Source: Weeksellaceae bacterium (GTDB lineage: Bacteria; Bacteroidota; Bacteroidia; Flavobacteriales; Weeksellaceae). Taken from it: a DNA stretch of 6,292 nucleotides. The stretch spans positions 1 through 6,292 of the forward strand of contig JAKOOI010000377.1 in assembly GCA_022701475.1 (NCBI GenBank), given 5' to 3'. A program made the translations under genes and the position numbers. Below, piece by piece: positions 1 through 6,238 of this stretch. Every line of letters begins with the position of its first letter. The first letter of the stretch is position 1. Under the pieces are notes generated by a model. The model saw only the letters and a list, made by a program, of their open reading frames with translations, had not been told where the DNA came from and did not search any database.

Positions 1-1
1 A

Positions 2-39
2 GCAGGCTCCTCTCCGGAAACGCCTGCCGTATTATTTTT
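2..39 (+). terminator. Possible rho-independent terminator at the left edge
   Basis: A 6-bp perfect inverted repeat, GCAGGC (2-7) and GCCTGC (22-27), encloses a 14-base loop and is followed by a T-rich run (30-39, TATTATTTTT). This fits an intrinsic terminator for a rightward gene ending just before or inside the first bases of the window. The stem is short and the upstream gene is not visible. The first bases could also be the tail of a coding region, since all three rightward frames stay open for at least 14 codons. Confidence 0.35.
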
Positions 40-67
40 CACTAATAAATGATTTTTATTAAATTTA

Positions 68-883
68 ATGCACCCCTGTTATTTATTTTATGTTACATTT
101 GTACAAAAGCCGATAAAAGTGAACGAAAATGAGAAAAAGCCTTTCTTCAATACGAGCAATACCATCAGCAGTATAAGTGAAGAAGAAATGGAGCAGAAAT
201 TCAGCTATATGGAATCCATCAAGGCATTTGCAAGAACTACCTATACCAGTATATATGTAATTGACTACATGAAGCAGGGATTTGCCTATGTATCAGACAA
301 CCCGCTTTTTCTTTGCGGCAATACTCCCGAGCAGGTGCTGAAAATGGGATATGCCTTTTATTTTAAATATGTACCGAAGACAGATCTGGAACTCCTGTTA
401 AAAATTAACTCGGCAGGTTTTGACTTTTATGATAAGATTCCATTGGAGAGCAGGCTGGAGTATACCATTTCCTATGATTTTCATATCATTAATGAAGAAG
501 GCAAGAAAATACTGGTGAATCAAAAACTCACCCCTCTTTTCCTGAATAAAGAAGGAAAAATCTGGAAAGCCATATGTATTATTTCAATTTCTTCGGAAAG
601 AAATTCGGGAAACATCAAAATCTATAAAAACGGGGAAAATAAGGTCCATCACTATAGGCTGGACAGGGAAATCTGGGAAGCAGAAAAGAAAGTAAGCCTC
701 TCCAAAAGAGAGCTGGAGATCCTGCAGCTCTGCACGAGAGGATACACCATTAATGATATAGCGGAAACAATATTCATATCTCCTGATACGGTAAAATTCC
801 ACAGAAGGAAACTGTTTGACAAACTGGAGGTAAGCAACATCACGGAAGCCATTGCTTACGCTACGAATAATAAACTGATCTGA
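68..883 (+). CDS. PAS-like sensor / LuxR-type HTH transcriptional regulator
   Basis: A cytoplasmic DNA-binding regulator of 271 aa from the ATG at 68. The C-terminal 62 residues (about 210-271) form a LuxR/GerE helix-turn-helix: LSKRELEILQL, then TINDIAETIFISPDTV, with the recognition helix in SPDTVKFHRRKLFDKL. Residues about 55-175 look like a PAS-type sensing fold (SIYVIDY, FAYVSDNPLFLCG, then KIWKAICIISIS). There is no response-regulator receiver domain, so it is not a classical two-component regulator. Proteins of this layout are common in Chryseobacterium and relatives; the ligand and targets are unknown. The start is uncertain: residues 1-17 look unlike the family, and a TACATTTG box at 94-101 followed by an in-frame GTG at 119 would give 254 aa. 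It converges on the DUF3667 gene and is not obviously part of the RiPP operon. Confidence 0.85.
   Translation: MHPCYLFYVTFVQKPIKVNENEKKPFFNTSNTISSISEEEMEQKFSYMESIKAFARTTYTSIYVIDYMKQGFAYVSDNPLFLCGNTPEQVLKMGYAFYFKYVPKTDLELLLKINSAGFDFYDKIPLESRLEYTISYDFHIINEEGKKILVNQKLTPLFLNKEGKIWKAICIISISSERNSGNIKIYKNGENKVHHYRLDREIWEAEKKVSLSKRELEILQLCTRGYTINDIAETIFISPDTVKFHRRKLFDKLEVSNITEAIAYATNNKLI
94..101 (+). promoter_or_regulatory. Candidate Bacteroidota -7 box inside the annotated regulator start
   Basis: TACATTTG matches the Bacteroidota -7 consensus TAnnTTTG exactly. No convincing TTTG/TTG -33 element lies 17-23 bases upstream. If used, transcription would begin near 107, downstream of the ATG at 68, and translation would start at the GTG at 119 with a very short leader. 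A chance match in AT-rich DNA is possible. Confidence 0.3.
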
Positions 884-886
884 AAT

Positions 887-1621
887 CTAGCTGAAATACA
901 TCAGCCCGATCTTATTGACGACGATGTTTATGGACAACCCGATGAGAATGACGGCAATGATCATTGCAATACACCTGATAATCAGCACCCCTTTCTTATA
1001 GCCGAAACCTGAAAAGTACTGATAATAAAACCAGAAAAAGTAACAGATTTTCAGCAATTCCGTAGATGTATGTATGATTTTCATTGCCTTGAGGTCCGTG
1101 CAGAACAACGAGGTAACAGTTACTATATAATTTATTATAAGTATACCGCTGATGATATACATCGTCATCACCAGATGCTCCATATAATTCTGCCGGCTTT
1201 TTTTAAACAGCAGGTAACTTGAAAGTGCGAACAGCGGAGCAAATGACAGAATAATAAATTTGGCGTACTCTTCAATAACCCTCGAATACCCTTCAAGGTC
1301 TTTACTGCCGGCATCAGATCCCAGGTCTTTTGAAAATGCTCCCGTAAAATGCGTTACGGCAATGATGATCAGCAATAAGGTAAAATAATTGAAATGCCTT
1401 ACCCTCTTTCCCTGAATATATTCACGGATGCTGTGCCCCGGCCTTGTAAACAGTTCCCTGATGGTAAACGGAAACCCTTTATCCAGATGAAATACCCCGT
1501 GTATAAAATCGTGCACAATGAAATGTTGTAAAGAAAAACGGTGGGTGGAATTTTTCTGGCCACAAAAGGAACAGAAGTTGTTAACGGTTTCGCTTCCACA
1601 ATTAAGACACTTAGAATTCAT
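887..1621 (-). CDS. DUF3667 zinc-ribbon integral membrane protein
   Basis: A 244-aa protein of unknown function that fits the DUF3667 family. The N-terminus carries two Cys pairs, CLNC (5-8) and CSFC (17-20), a probable zinc ribbon. Next comes the conserved segment around residues 38-80 (HDFIHGVFHLDKGFPFTIREL, then RPGHSIREYIQGKR). The rest is hydrophobic with about five likely membrane helices (about 78-95, 121-140, 150-172, 190-208, 212-236). The zinc ribbon and the motif are expected on the cytoplasmic side, by inference from the lack of a signal peptide. Its stop lies 3 bp from the stop of the convergent LuxR-type gene, leaving no room for a terminator, so the two transcripts probably overlap. 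The start ATG at 1621 suits the zinc ribbon and has its own candidate promoter, arguing against dependence on the RiPP operon upstream. Confidence 0.85.
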   Translation of the reverse strand: MNSKCLNCGSETVNNFCSFCGQKNSTHRFSLQHFIVHDFIHGVFHLDKGFPFTIRELFTRPGHSIREYIQGKRVRHFNYFTLLLIIIAVTHFTGAFSKDLGSDAGSKDLEGYSRVIEEYAKFIILSFAPLFALSSYLLFKKSRQNYMEHLVMTMYIISGILIINYIVTVTSLFCTDLKAMKIIHTSTELLKICYFFWFYYQYFSGFGYKKGVLIIRCIAMIIAVILIGLSINIVVNKIGLMYFS

Positions 1622-1655
1622 TGTACTGGTTTTTAGCTAAAAAGGCAATAGGTGG

Positions 1656-1663
1656 CAAAAATA
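1656..1663 (-). promoter_or_regulatory. Candidate -7 box for the DUF3667 gene
   Basis: On the minus strand the bases read TATTTTTG, an exact match to TAnnTTTG, about 34 bases upstream of the ATG at 1621, a suitable distance for a short 5' leader. No clear -33 TTTG is present at the usual spacing. The site sits in the 153-bp gap (1622-1774) behind the S9 peptidase gene, which otherwise holds only a weak, imperfect hairpin just after the peptidase stop. Confidence 0.4.
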
Positions 1664-1774
1664 CATAAATCTTAAGAGAAAATATGACTATAGGAGATCA
1701 AAAAAACATTAATACAACATGCATATACCGTAAAGGCAATGGCAGCCGGCGGCCCTGATTAAAAAGGACCGGTT

Positions 1775-3760
1775 TTATTTCAGATTTTCCGCAAAGAAAC
1801 CCAGCATCGTTCTGTACAGCTCTATCTGATTGCTTTCTTTACGGAACCCGTGCCCCTCATCATATTTCACCATATAAGGAACAACAAATCCCCTTTTGCG
1901 CAATGCTTCCACAATCTGATCAGATTCATTGATATTCACTCTCGGATCATTTCCGCCCTGTATGACCAGCAACGGTTTTTTAATTTTATCAATATGAAAA
2001 ACAGGGGAAACTTCCCGTGCAATTATTTTCTCTTGCGGATCATCAACATCATACCAGTAGCCTTTGATGATTTTTATAAAAGGCTTCCAGTACGGCGGCA
2101 TGGAGCTCATGAACGTAAAAATATTGGCAACTCCGCAGTAATCCACTCCACAGGTATACAGATCCGGTGTTTTTTCCATTCCTCTCAGGACGGCATAACC
2201 GCCGTGGCTTGCTCCGTAGATGGCTACTTTCTGCCGGTCTGCCCAGCCTTTATCAATTACATACTGCAGCCCGTCTTCCACATCGTCCATGAGTTTTCTG
2301 CCAATCTGTTTAAAACCGGACTTAAAAAAATCTTTGCCATATCCGCCGGAAATCCTGAAGTTCACCTGTAAAGTCGCGTAGCCTCTGCTGGCAAAAAGCT
2401 GGGTCTCGGGATTGAAGCTCCAGTGGTCCCTGACGCCCTGCGGACCTCCGTGCGGATTTACAATTAAGGGGACTTTTCTTCCTTCTGCCGCTGCCAGGGG
2501 CAGGGTTATATACCCGTGAATCATTTTCCCGTCTCTGCTTCTGAACACAATGGGGCGCATTTCCGCCATATCTTCTTCTTTGAGCTGAGGCATCAGATCA
2601 TACAAAAAAGTAAATTTTCCTTCTTGCGGATCATAAGTATAGTATCTTCCGACCAGCCTGTCACTTGTAACAGCAATCAGATACATAGACTCGTCATCCG
2701 TTACATCAGCTATGCTGTACTGGTAACTGCTGAACTGCTTTTTTATTCTTTCATCCAAGGTTTTGAAAGCCCTGCTCTGAGCAACGATTTCTTTTTTATC
2801 GCCTTCATATACAAAATAGTCCACTTCATAGTTTCTCTTTCTGGACGTGCCTATATTGCTTACGTCATAGTCTTTATTTGAAAAAACCGTTCTGACAGGT
2901 TTGTTCAGTTTCAGGTCAAACAGCTGTATTTCGGCCTTATCGGAATCTAAATTTGAAAGGACATAGGCATCATCGGGATTTCCCGAGGAATAGGCAAACT
3001 CCAGGATATCGAACGTCTCTTCCATGCCGTATTCCCTGATCATATTAAAGTTTGTACCGTCTGTGGTATAAAAATGCTGCGTAATGACTCCCTCCTTTAT
3101 TTTGGTATAGCCTCTCAGATTTCCGTCTTTATCAAAATCATAATGCATAACGGGATTCTCAACATCATTAGCATAGAGCTGCTGCAGTTCCCCGGTTACA
3201 ATATTCAGTTTATAGGGATCGGCAATCTGAGGATTATTTTTGTTCATTGAAATGATGATGTGATCAGGATCTTCTTTGAGAAGCGCCAGGATATCTGCTT
3301 TTACTCCGTCAAACGGAGTCAGCTCCTGATGATCGGTTCCGTCGGTTTTCACAGAAAACAAATGATAGTTTTCATTTCCGCCTGTATCCATTACGTATAT
3401 AAGGTGGTTATTGTTTACCCATGCATATCCGCGGATCAGTTCTGCTTTTTCTTCTATCACCCTTTTTATTTCACCTGTTTTTATATTCTTAACGTATACA
3501 TGGTTTTTAAGACCCGGATCTTTTTCCATGTATGACATGTATTTACCGTCCGGTGAAAGATGAAATGAAGAGGCTTTCGGTCTGGCAAAATAATCTTCCA
3601 CCTTATACTTATACCGTCCTTTATCTTTTGCAGCCAATGCCTGCAACTCCGCCGCAGAAGTAGGCAGAGCAGTATTTCCGGCTAATGCAGTTCCGGATTT
3701 CTGTGCAAAACTGTGAATATTCATACAAAAAATAAGGATTGATATGATATACTTTTTCAT
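1775..3760 (-). CDS. Secreted S9 family (prolyl oligopeptidase-type) serine peptidase
   Basis: A 661-aa serine peptidase predicted to cleave peptides or small proteins after export. It begins with a type I signal peptide (MKKYIISILIFCMNIHSFAQ, likely cut between A and Q). Residues about 50-390 form a beta-propeller-like region with repeated strand motifs (LSPDGKYMSYM, FDKDGNLRGY). The C-terminal alpha/beta hydrolase has the NPHGGP oxyanion-region motif (435-440), nucleophile Ser518 in GASHGG, Asp605 in GGNDPRVN and His637 in DEGHGF, so the triad is complete. The ATG at 3760 is chosen because it opens the signal peptide; an ATG at 3781 or TTG at 3790 would add 7 or 10 polar residues in front. 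The gap to the LanM-like dehydratase stop is 22 bp, so co-transcription and coupled translation are likely. A role in leader removal or trimming of the RiPP is inferred; a general peptidase role is the alternative. Confidence 0.93.
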   Translation of the reverse strand: MKKYIISILIFCMNIHSFAQKSGTALAGNTALPTSAAELQALAAKDKGRYKYKVEDYFARPKASSFHLSPDGKYMSYMEKDPGLKNHVYVKNIKTGEIKRVIEEKAELIRGYAWVNNNHLIYVMDTGGNENYHLFSVKTDGTDHQELTPFDGVKADILALLKEDPDHIIISMNKNNPQIADPYKLNIVTGELQQLYANDVENPVMHYDFDKDGNLRGYTKIKEGVITQHFYTTDGTNFNMIREYGMEETFDILEFAYSSGNPDDAYVLSNLDSDKAEIQLFDLKLNKPVRTVFSNKDYDVSNIGTSRKRNYEVDYFVYEGDKKEIVAQSRAFKTLDERIKKQFSSYQYSIADVTDDESMYLIAVTSDRLVGRYYTYDPQEGKFTFLYDLMPQLKEEDMAEMRPIVFRSRDGKMIHGYITLPLAAAEGRKVPLIVNPHGGPQGVRDHWSFNPETQLFASRGYATLQVNFRISGGYGKDFFKSGFKQIGRKLMDDVEDGLQYVIDKGWADRQKVAIYGASHGGYAVLRGMEKTPDLYTCGVDYCGVANIFTFMSSMPPYWKPFIKIIKGYWYDVDDPQEKIIAREVSPVFHIDKIKKPLLVIQGGNDPRVNINESDQIVEALRKRGFVVPYMVKYDEGHGFRKESNQIELYRTMLGFFAENLK

Positions 3761-3782
3761 ATTGATTAATTTATACGGCATC

Positions 3783-5255
3783 TCATGCAAGGCTTTCTGT
3801 AATTATGCTTTTCTGGTATTCCAGGTCCTGCGGACTTAGTTTTTTTAATTTTCTTCCTATATTCTCCACTGCGCTGAGTTCGAAAAAATCCTTTATCGTA
3901 CCGAATTCCGTTTCCAGATCTCTGGAAGAAGAATTTACTTCAAAAAAAGGAATATCCCCTTTCAACATCTGGGCAATTTCATGCTCTAAAATATTCCGCA
4001 GCGGCGAATCGTCCGGAAATTCTTTAAAAGCGACTGATAAATATTCTCTCGCCTTCTGCTTGTACAATGTTTTATCTTTCTGGTATTTAGGCAGCCTCAT
4101 GATACTAAGGATGATGCGGTAGGCATTCGTAGACCGCCAGATATAGCGTACCGGTACATTATTGAAATGCTGTAGCGGCGATTCTTCTGACAATAGAAAA
4201 TCCCTATTTTTCAACAACAGCCGATAACAGTCTTCAAACCCTTTCATAAGATCTTCCCGATATTCTTCTGCAAAAACCTTTTTACCCGCTAATTCAGGGA
4301 CATTGGATCTGACAAAATTTTCCTCCACTGCTTTGGTAACCATTCTCCAGTAGACCGTAAAACGGTTGACGCCCATCCTCTTCTCTCCATATACATGAGT
4401 TTCTTTGGAATATCCGAATCCGCAGGCTCCTACCGGAAAATCTCCCTTCACGCTTTTGTTGGGAAGTAAAAAAGTATTGAGTACCGTATCTTTCTGTACT
4501 TCGTTGAATTGTTTGTAGTATTCTTTATAACGGGTGGATATTTTGGGAAGGATAACGGTTTCGTGGTCTATCAGCACAGGCGTGTCGCCATGGGCAATCA
4601 GGTTTTCCGCATGATAATCCGTGGCGTTTACTGCATATAACAGGCACAACAGATACCCTGCTCTTTTATAGTAGGCCTGTAATTCCTCCGCGCTGCCACA
4701 ATGTTTCTCTTTCACAAATTCCTGCCAGTGATAATCCGTTTTATTGTACATCTTGTAGGTACAGCTGCCCATATCCAGATAACGGGCTGCCCAGTCAAGA
4801 AGATGAAAATACGATTCTGAAATTGCAGCATTGGTAGGTTTGAATACTAATTTTTTATTTTCCGTTAACATTACCACTGCTGTGGATTTCCCGTTATGCT
4901 GATCGCCTTCGCCAATGTGGATGTCCTGCAGATCCTGGTCCTGGAGCATCCCTCTTTCCTGAAGAGAGGTTTTATCTTCACCGAAAGCAACGGCAATATC
5001 GTTGAATAGACATTCAACATTCTTCTTCTGTCTTACAAACGTCTCATTGACCGTATGGTACTGTTCCCGGATTTCCAACCAGTCATTTGCTTCCAGCTTT
5101 TCCAGATATTCATCAAAAGAAAGCTCAGGATCTTTGATTTTGCTCGAAGCCAGGTGTTCTACCAGCACATTTTCATTGACAGAACACATAAAATTGGTGA
5201 CCTTGGTTTTTATTTCCGTCTGAAACTGAGATTGCAGGGATACGGTATTGTCCAT
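3783..5255 (-). CDS. Stand-alone LanM-type lanthipeptide dehydratase (DUF4135), no LanC domain
   Basis: Predicted to phosphorylate Ser/Thr in a precursor core and eliminate phosphate, giving Dha/Dhb. The 490 residues carry motifs matching class II LanM dehydratases, judged against recalled CylM residues: D118-x-H120 (GDQHNG), Lys139 (LVFKP), D213-x-H215-x-x-N218 (DYHAEN), D230-x-E232 (IDHET), and the elimination motif R370-x3-R374-x-T376 (VRYIWRST). The C-terminal part has the usual [14 protein letters not shown] segment and ends with [18 protein letters not shown], which resembles the linker just before LanC in full-length enzymes. Full LanM proteins are about 900-1100 aa, so the whole cyclase half is absent, with no decayed remnant: the peptidase gene starts 22 bp on. 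The N-terminus is also short. The ATG at 5255 has an AT-rich upstream region without Shine-Dalgarno. It lies downstream of two NHLP precursors, which are the probable substrates. Confidence 0.9.
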   Translation of the reverse strand: MDNTVSLQSQFQTEIKTKVTNFMCSVNENVLVEHLASSKIKDPELSFDEYLEKLEANDWLEIREQYHTVNETFVRQKKNVECLFNDIAVAFGEDKTSLQERGMLQDQDLQDIHIGEGDQHNGKSTAVVMLTENKKLVFKPTNAAISESYFHLLDWAARYLDMGSCTYKMYNKTDYHWQEFVKEKHCGSAEELQAYYKRAGYLLCLLYAVNATDYHAENLIAHGDTPVLIDHETVILPKISTRYKEYYKQFNEVQKDTVLNTFLLPNKSVKGDFPVGACGFGYSKETHVYGEKRMGVNRFTVYWRMVTKAVEENFVRSNVPELAGKKVFAEEYREDLMKGFEDCYRLLLKNRDFLLSEESPLQHFNNVPVRYIWRSTNAYRIILSIMRLPKYQKDKTLYKQKAREYLSVAFKEFPDDSPLRNILEHEIAQMLKGDIPFFEVNSSSRDLETEFGTIKDFFELSAVENIGRKLKKLSPQDLEYQKSIITESLA

Positions 5256-5345
5256 TGTATTTGATAGATTAAGATTTGTGATGCGGCCATAAGCGCTTCC
5301 GGATGATGATACTGTAAACAGCAGGATAGAAATTTATTACCGGAC

Positions 5346-5382
5346 AGAATAACAAGTGCAGCCATTGTATATAGCTGCACTT
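5346..5382 (-). terminator. Hairpin between precursors and dehydratase; probable attenuating terminator
   Basis: A perfect 9-bp inverted repeat, GCTGCACTT at 5374-5382 and AAGTGCAGC at 5354-5362, encloses an 11-base loop. On the leftward transcript the stem is followed by a U-rich run (CTTGTTATT, to about 5346). It lies 33 bp after the precursor 1 stop and about 100 bp before the dehydratase start. I see no good TAnnTTTG promoter in the remaining bases (5256-5345), so the dehydratase and peptidase probably depend on read-through. The other flank, read rightward, is also fairly T-rich, but no rightward gene lies there. Confidence 0.6.
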
Positions 5383-5415
5383 ATTACCATTATAGATTTT
5401 CAGATCTGTTCATTA

Positions 5416-5757
5416 TTACCAGGTAACAAGACAAATACATCCAAATGAGCCGGCTGCTTCCAGTGCCTGTCCTGCTGCAGCTCCTCCGGCAACCAATTCC
5501 AACTCCTGTTCTGAAAGTTCAGTGCTTCCTGTTTTAATAAGATCAACATACACGGTATTCAATTGTGGCTGATCCTCAACAATAAGCTCATATCCGTTTG
5601 GAACTTTGAATTTTGGGTTGAAAGCTTTAAGGGTGTTTTCTGAATCTGCTAATAAGCCGGCTTTGAAAGAAGAATCCTGGTTGGCTTTGTTAACAACTGA
5701 ATACAGAAATGCTTGATTGTTCACTAGGTTTTTTCTGATTTGTTCTGATTTGTTCAT
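5416..5757 (-). CDS. NHLP-leader RiPP precursor 1, core with two Cys
   Basis: A 113-aa peptide precursor. Residues 1-92 form a nitrile-hydratase-alpha-like leader: ANQDSSFKAGLL, then VPNGYELIVEDQPQLNTVYV, then the acidic helix LSEQELELVAGG ending in a double-Gly cleavage site at Gly91-Gly92. The remaining 21 residues are the presumed core; it begins with small residues (AAAGQAL) and ends SFGCICLVTW. It holds one Ser (104), one Thr (112) and two Cys (107, 109), suiting dehydration and thioether formation. The gene follows precursor 2 by 53 bp and precedes the LanM-like dehydratase in the same direction. The start ATG at 5757 lies in an AT-rich context. A 10-bp direct repeat (5733-5752) at the 5' end of the gene encodes part of the N-terminus. 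Proteusins also use NHLP leaders, but the neighbouring enzyme favours a lanthipeptide-like product. Confidence 0.88.
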   Translation of the reverse strand: MNKSEQIRKNLVNNQAFLYSVVNKANQDSSFKAGLLADSENTLKAFNPKFKVPNGYELIVEDQPQLNTVYVDLIKTGSTELSEQELELVAGGAAAGQALEAAGSFGCICLVTW

Positions 5758-5810
5758 AACTTTTAATGATTTAATGATTAATAATAATTTATTTAGCTTA
5801 ATTTTATTTT

Positions 5811-6143
5811 TTAGATTTGTATGCAGTCTTTCAGTGCAGGAAAAAGGGTTTGGGTAAGGTCTTTCCAGATCATCTGTCCGCCACCGCCTGCAATTGTTTC
5901 CAACTGTTCTTCGGTGAGTTCCGTACTGCTGATTTCCGGTTCTGCCGGGATATTGACATACACCTTGGACTGATCCGTCTGGTCAACTACTACCAGCTCT
6001 TTTCCGTCCGGAATCACCACCTCCGCACCTGTCAGTTTTTCTATAGCCTCCTTCGGATGCAAGAGCAAATCTCTTTTAAATTCCGCATCCTCCCAGGCTT
6101 TAGAGATAACCGCTTGTATGATTTTTTCTTTCTTATCTTCCAT
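5811..6143 (-). CDS. NHLP-leader RiPP precursor 2, core with one Cys
   Basis: A 110-aa precursor with a typical NHLP leader: AWEDAEFKRDLLLHPKEAIE, IPDGKELVVVDQTDQSKVYV, then LTEEQLETIAGG with a double Gly at 86-87, followed by two more Gly. The presumed core is about 21-23 residues (MIWKDLTQTLFP, then ending ALKDCIQI) with Thr97, Thr99 and a single Cys107. At most one thioether ring can form, so the product should differ from that of precursor 1. The leaders are clearly related in layout but divergent in sequence, so this is not a recent duplication. The ATG at 6143 is chosen because it starts the family-typical N-terminus (MEDKKEKIIQAVISKAW). The frame stays open upstream to the window edge, and a TTG at 6221 would give 136 aa, but the added residues look non-coding. 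It is the first gene of the set visible in the window. Confidence 0.88.
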   Translation of the reverse strand: MEDKKEKIIQAVISKAWEDAEFKRDLLLHPKEAIEKLTGAEVVIPDGKELVVVDQTDQSKVYVNIPAEPEISSTELTEEQLETIAGGGGQMIWKDLTQTLFPALKDCIQI

Positions 6144-6164
6144 ACTATTTCTATTTTGATGATG

Positions 6165-6172
6165 TAAAGGTA
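6165..6172 (-). promoter_or_regulatory. Candidate -7 box for the RiPP gene set
   Basis: On the minus strand the bases read TACCTTTA, one mismatch from TAnnTTTG, 21 bases upstream of the precursor 2 ATG. No clear -33 element is seen at the expected spacing. Transcription from here would cover both precursors, then the attenuator and enzymes. The alternative is that the operon begins beyond the right edge. Confidence 0.35.
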
Positions 6173-6238
6173 AAATGCTTTTTCCGGAAAGACCGGCCAG
6201 CTTCTGCGTGAAAACTGCCAATCTTATTTTTCCTTTTT

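Noticed and set aside
1..42. Leftward GTG-initiated open frame running off the left edge (VKNNTAGVSGEEPA)
   Set aside because: Only 14 codons are visible, there is no promoter box, and the same bases form a hairpin with a T-rich tail. Not enough to call a gene.
1741..1776. Imperfect GC-rich hairpin just after the S9 peptidase stop (CCGGTCC ... GGGCCGCCGG on the minus strand)
   Set aside because: The stem needs a wobble pair and a bulge and lacks a U run on the leftward transcript; the T-rich flank is on the wrong side. Too weak to call a terminator.
1850..2371. Long rightward frames inside the S9 peptidase gene (also 2516-2881 and 3260-3535)
   Set aside because: They are antisense to a well-supported gene and show no recognisable domain; low-complexity Phe/Ile-rich composition is typical of shadow frames.
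3779..3790. Upstream S9 starts (TTG 3790 overlapping the dehydratase stop, ATG 3781)
   Set aside because: They put polar residues ahead of a classic MKKYIISILIF signal peptide; the ATG at 3760 is the natural start.
5210..5290. Short leftward ORF from ATG 5290 overlapping the dehydratase start in another frame
   Set aside because: About 26 codons, no family resemblance and no ribosome-binding signal; probably chance, although a leader-peptide role cannot be excluded.
5733..5752. Two tandem copies of TTCTGATTTG at the 5' end of precursor 1
   Set aside because: It encodes part of the N-terminal leader (NKSEQIR) and has only two units; most simply a coding coincidence.
6144..6221. N-terminal extension of precursor 2 from TTG 6221
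   Set aside because: The extension does not resemble NHLP leaders and covers the candidate promoter region; the ATG at 6143 fits the family.
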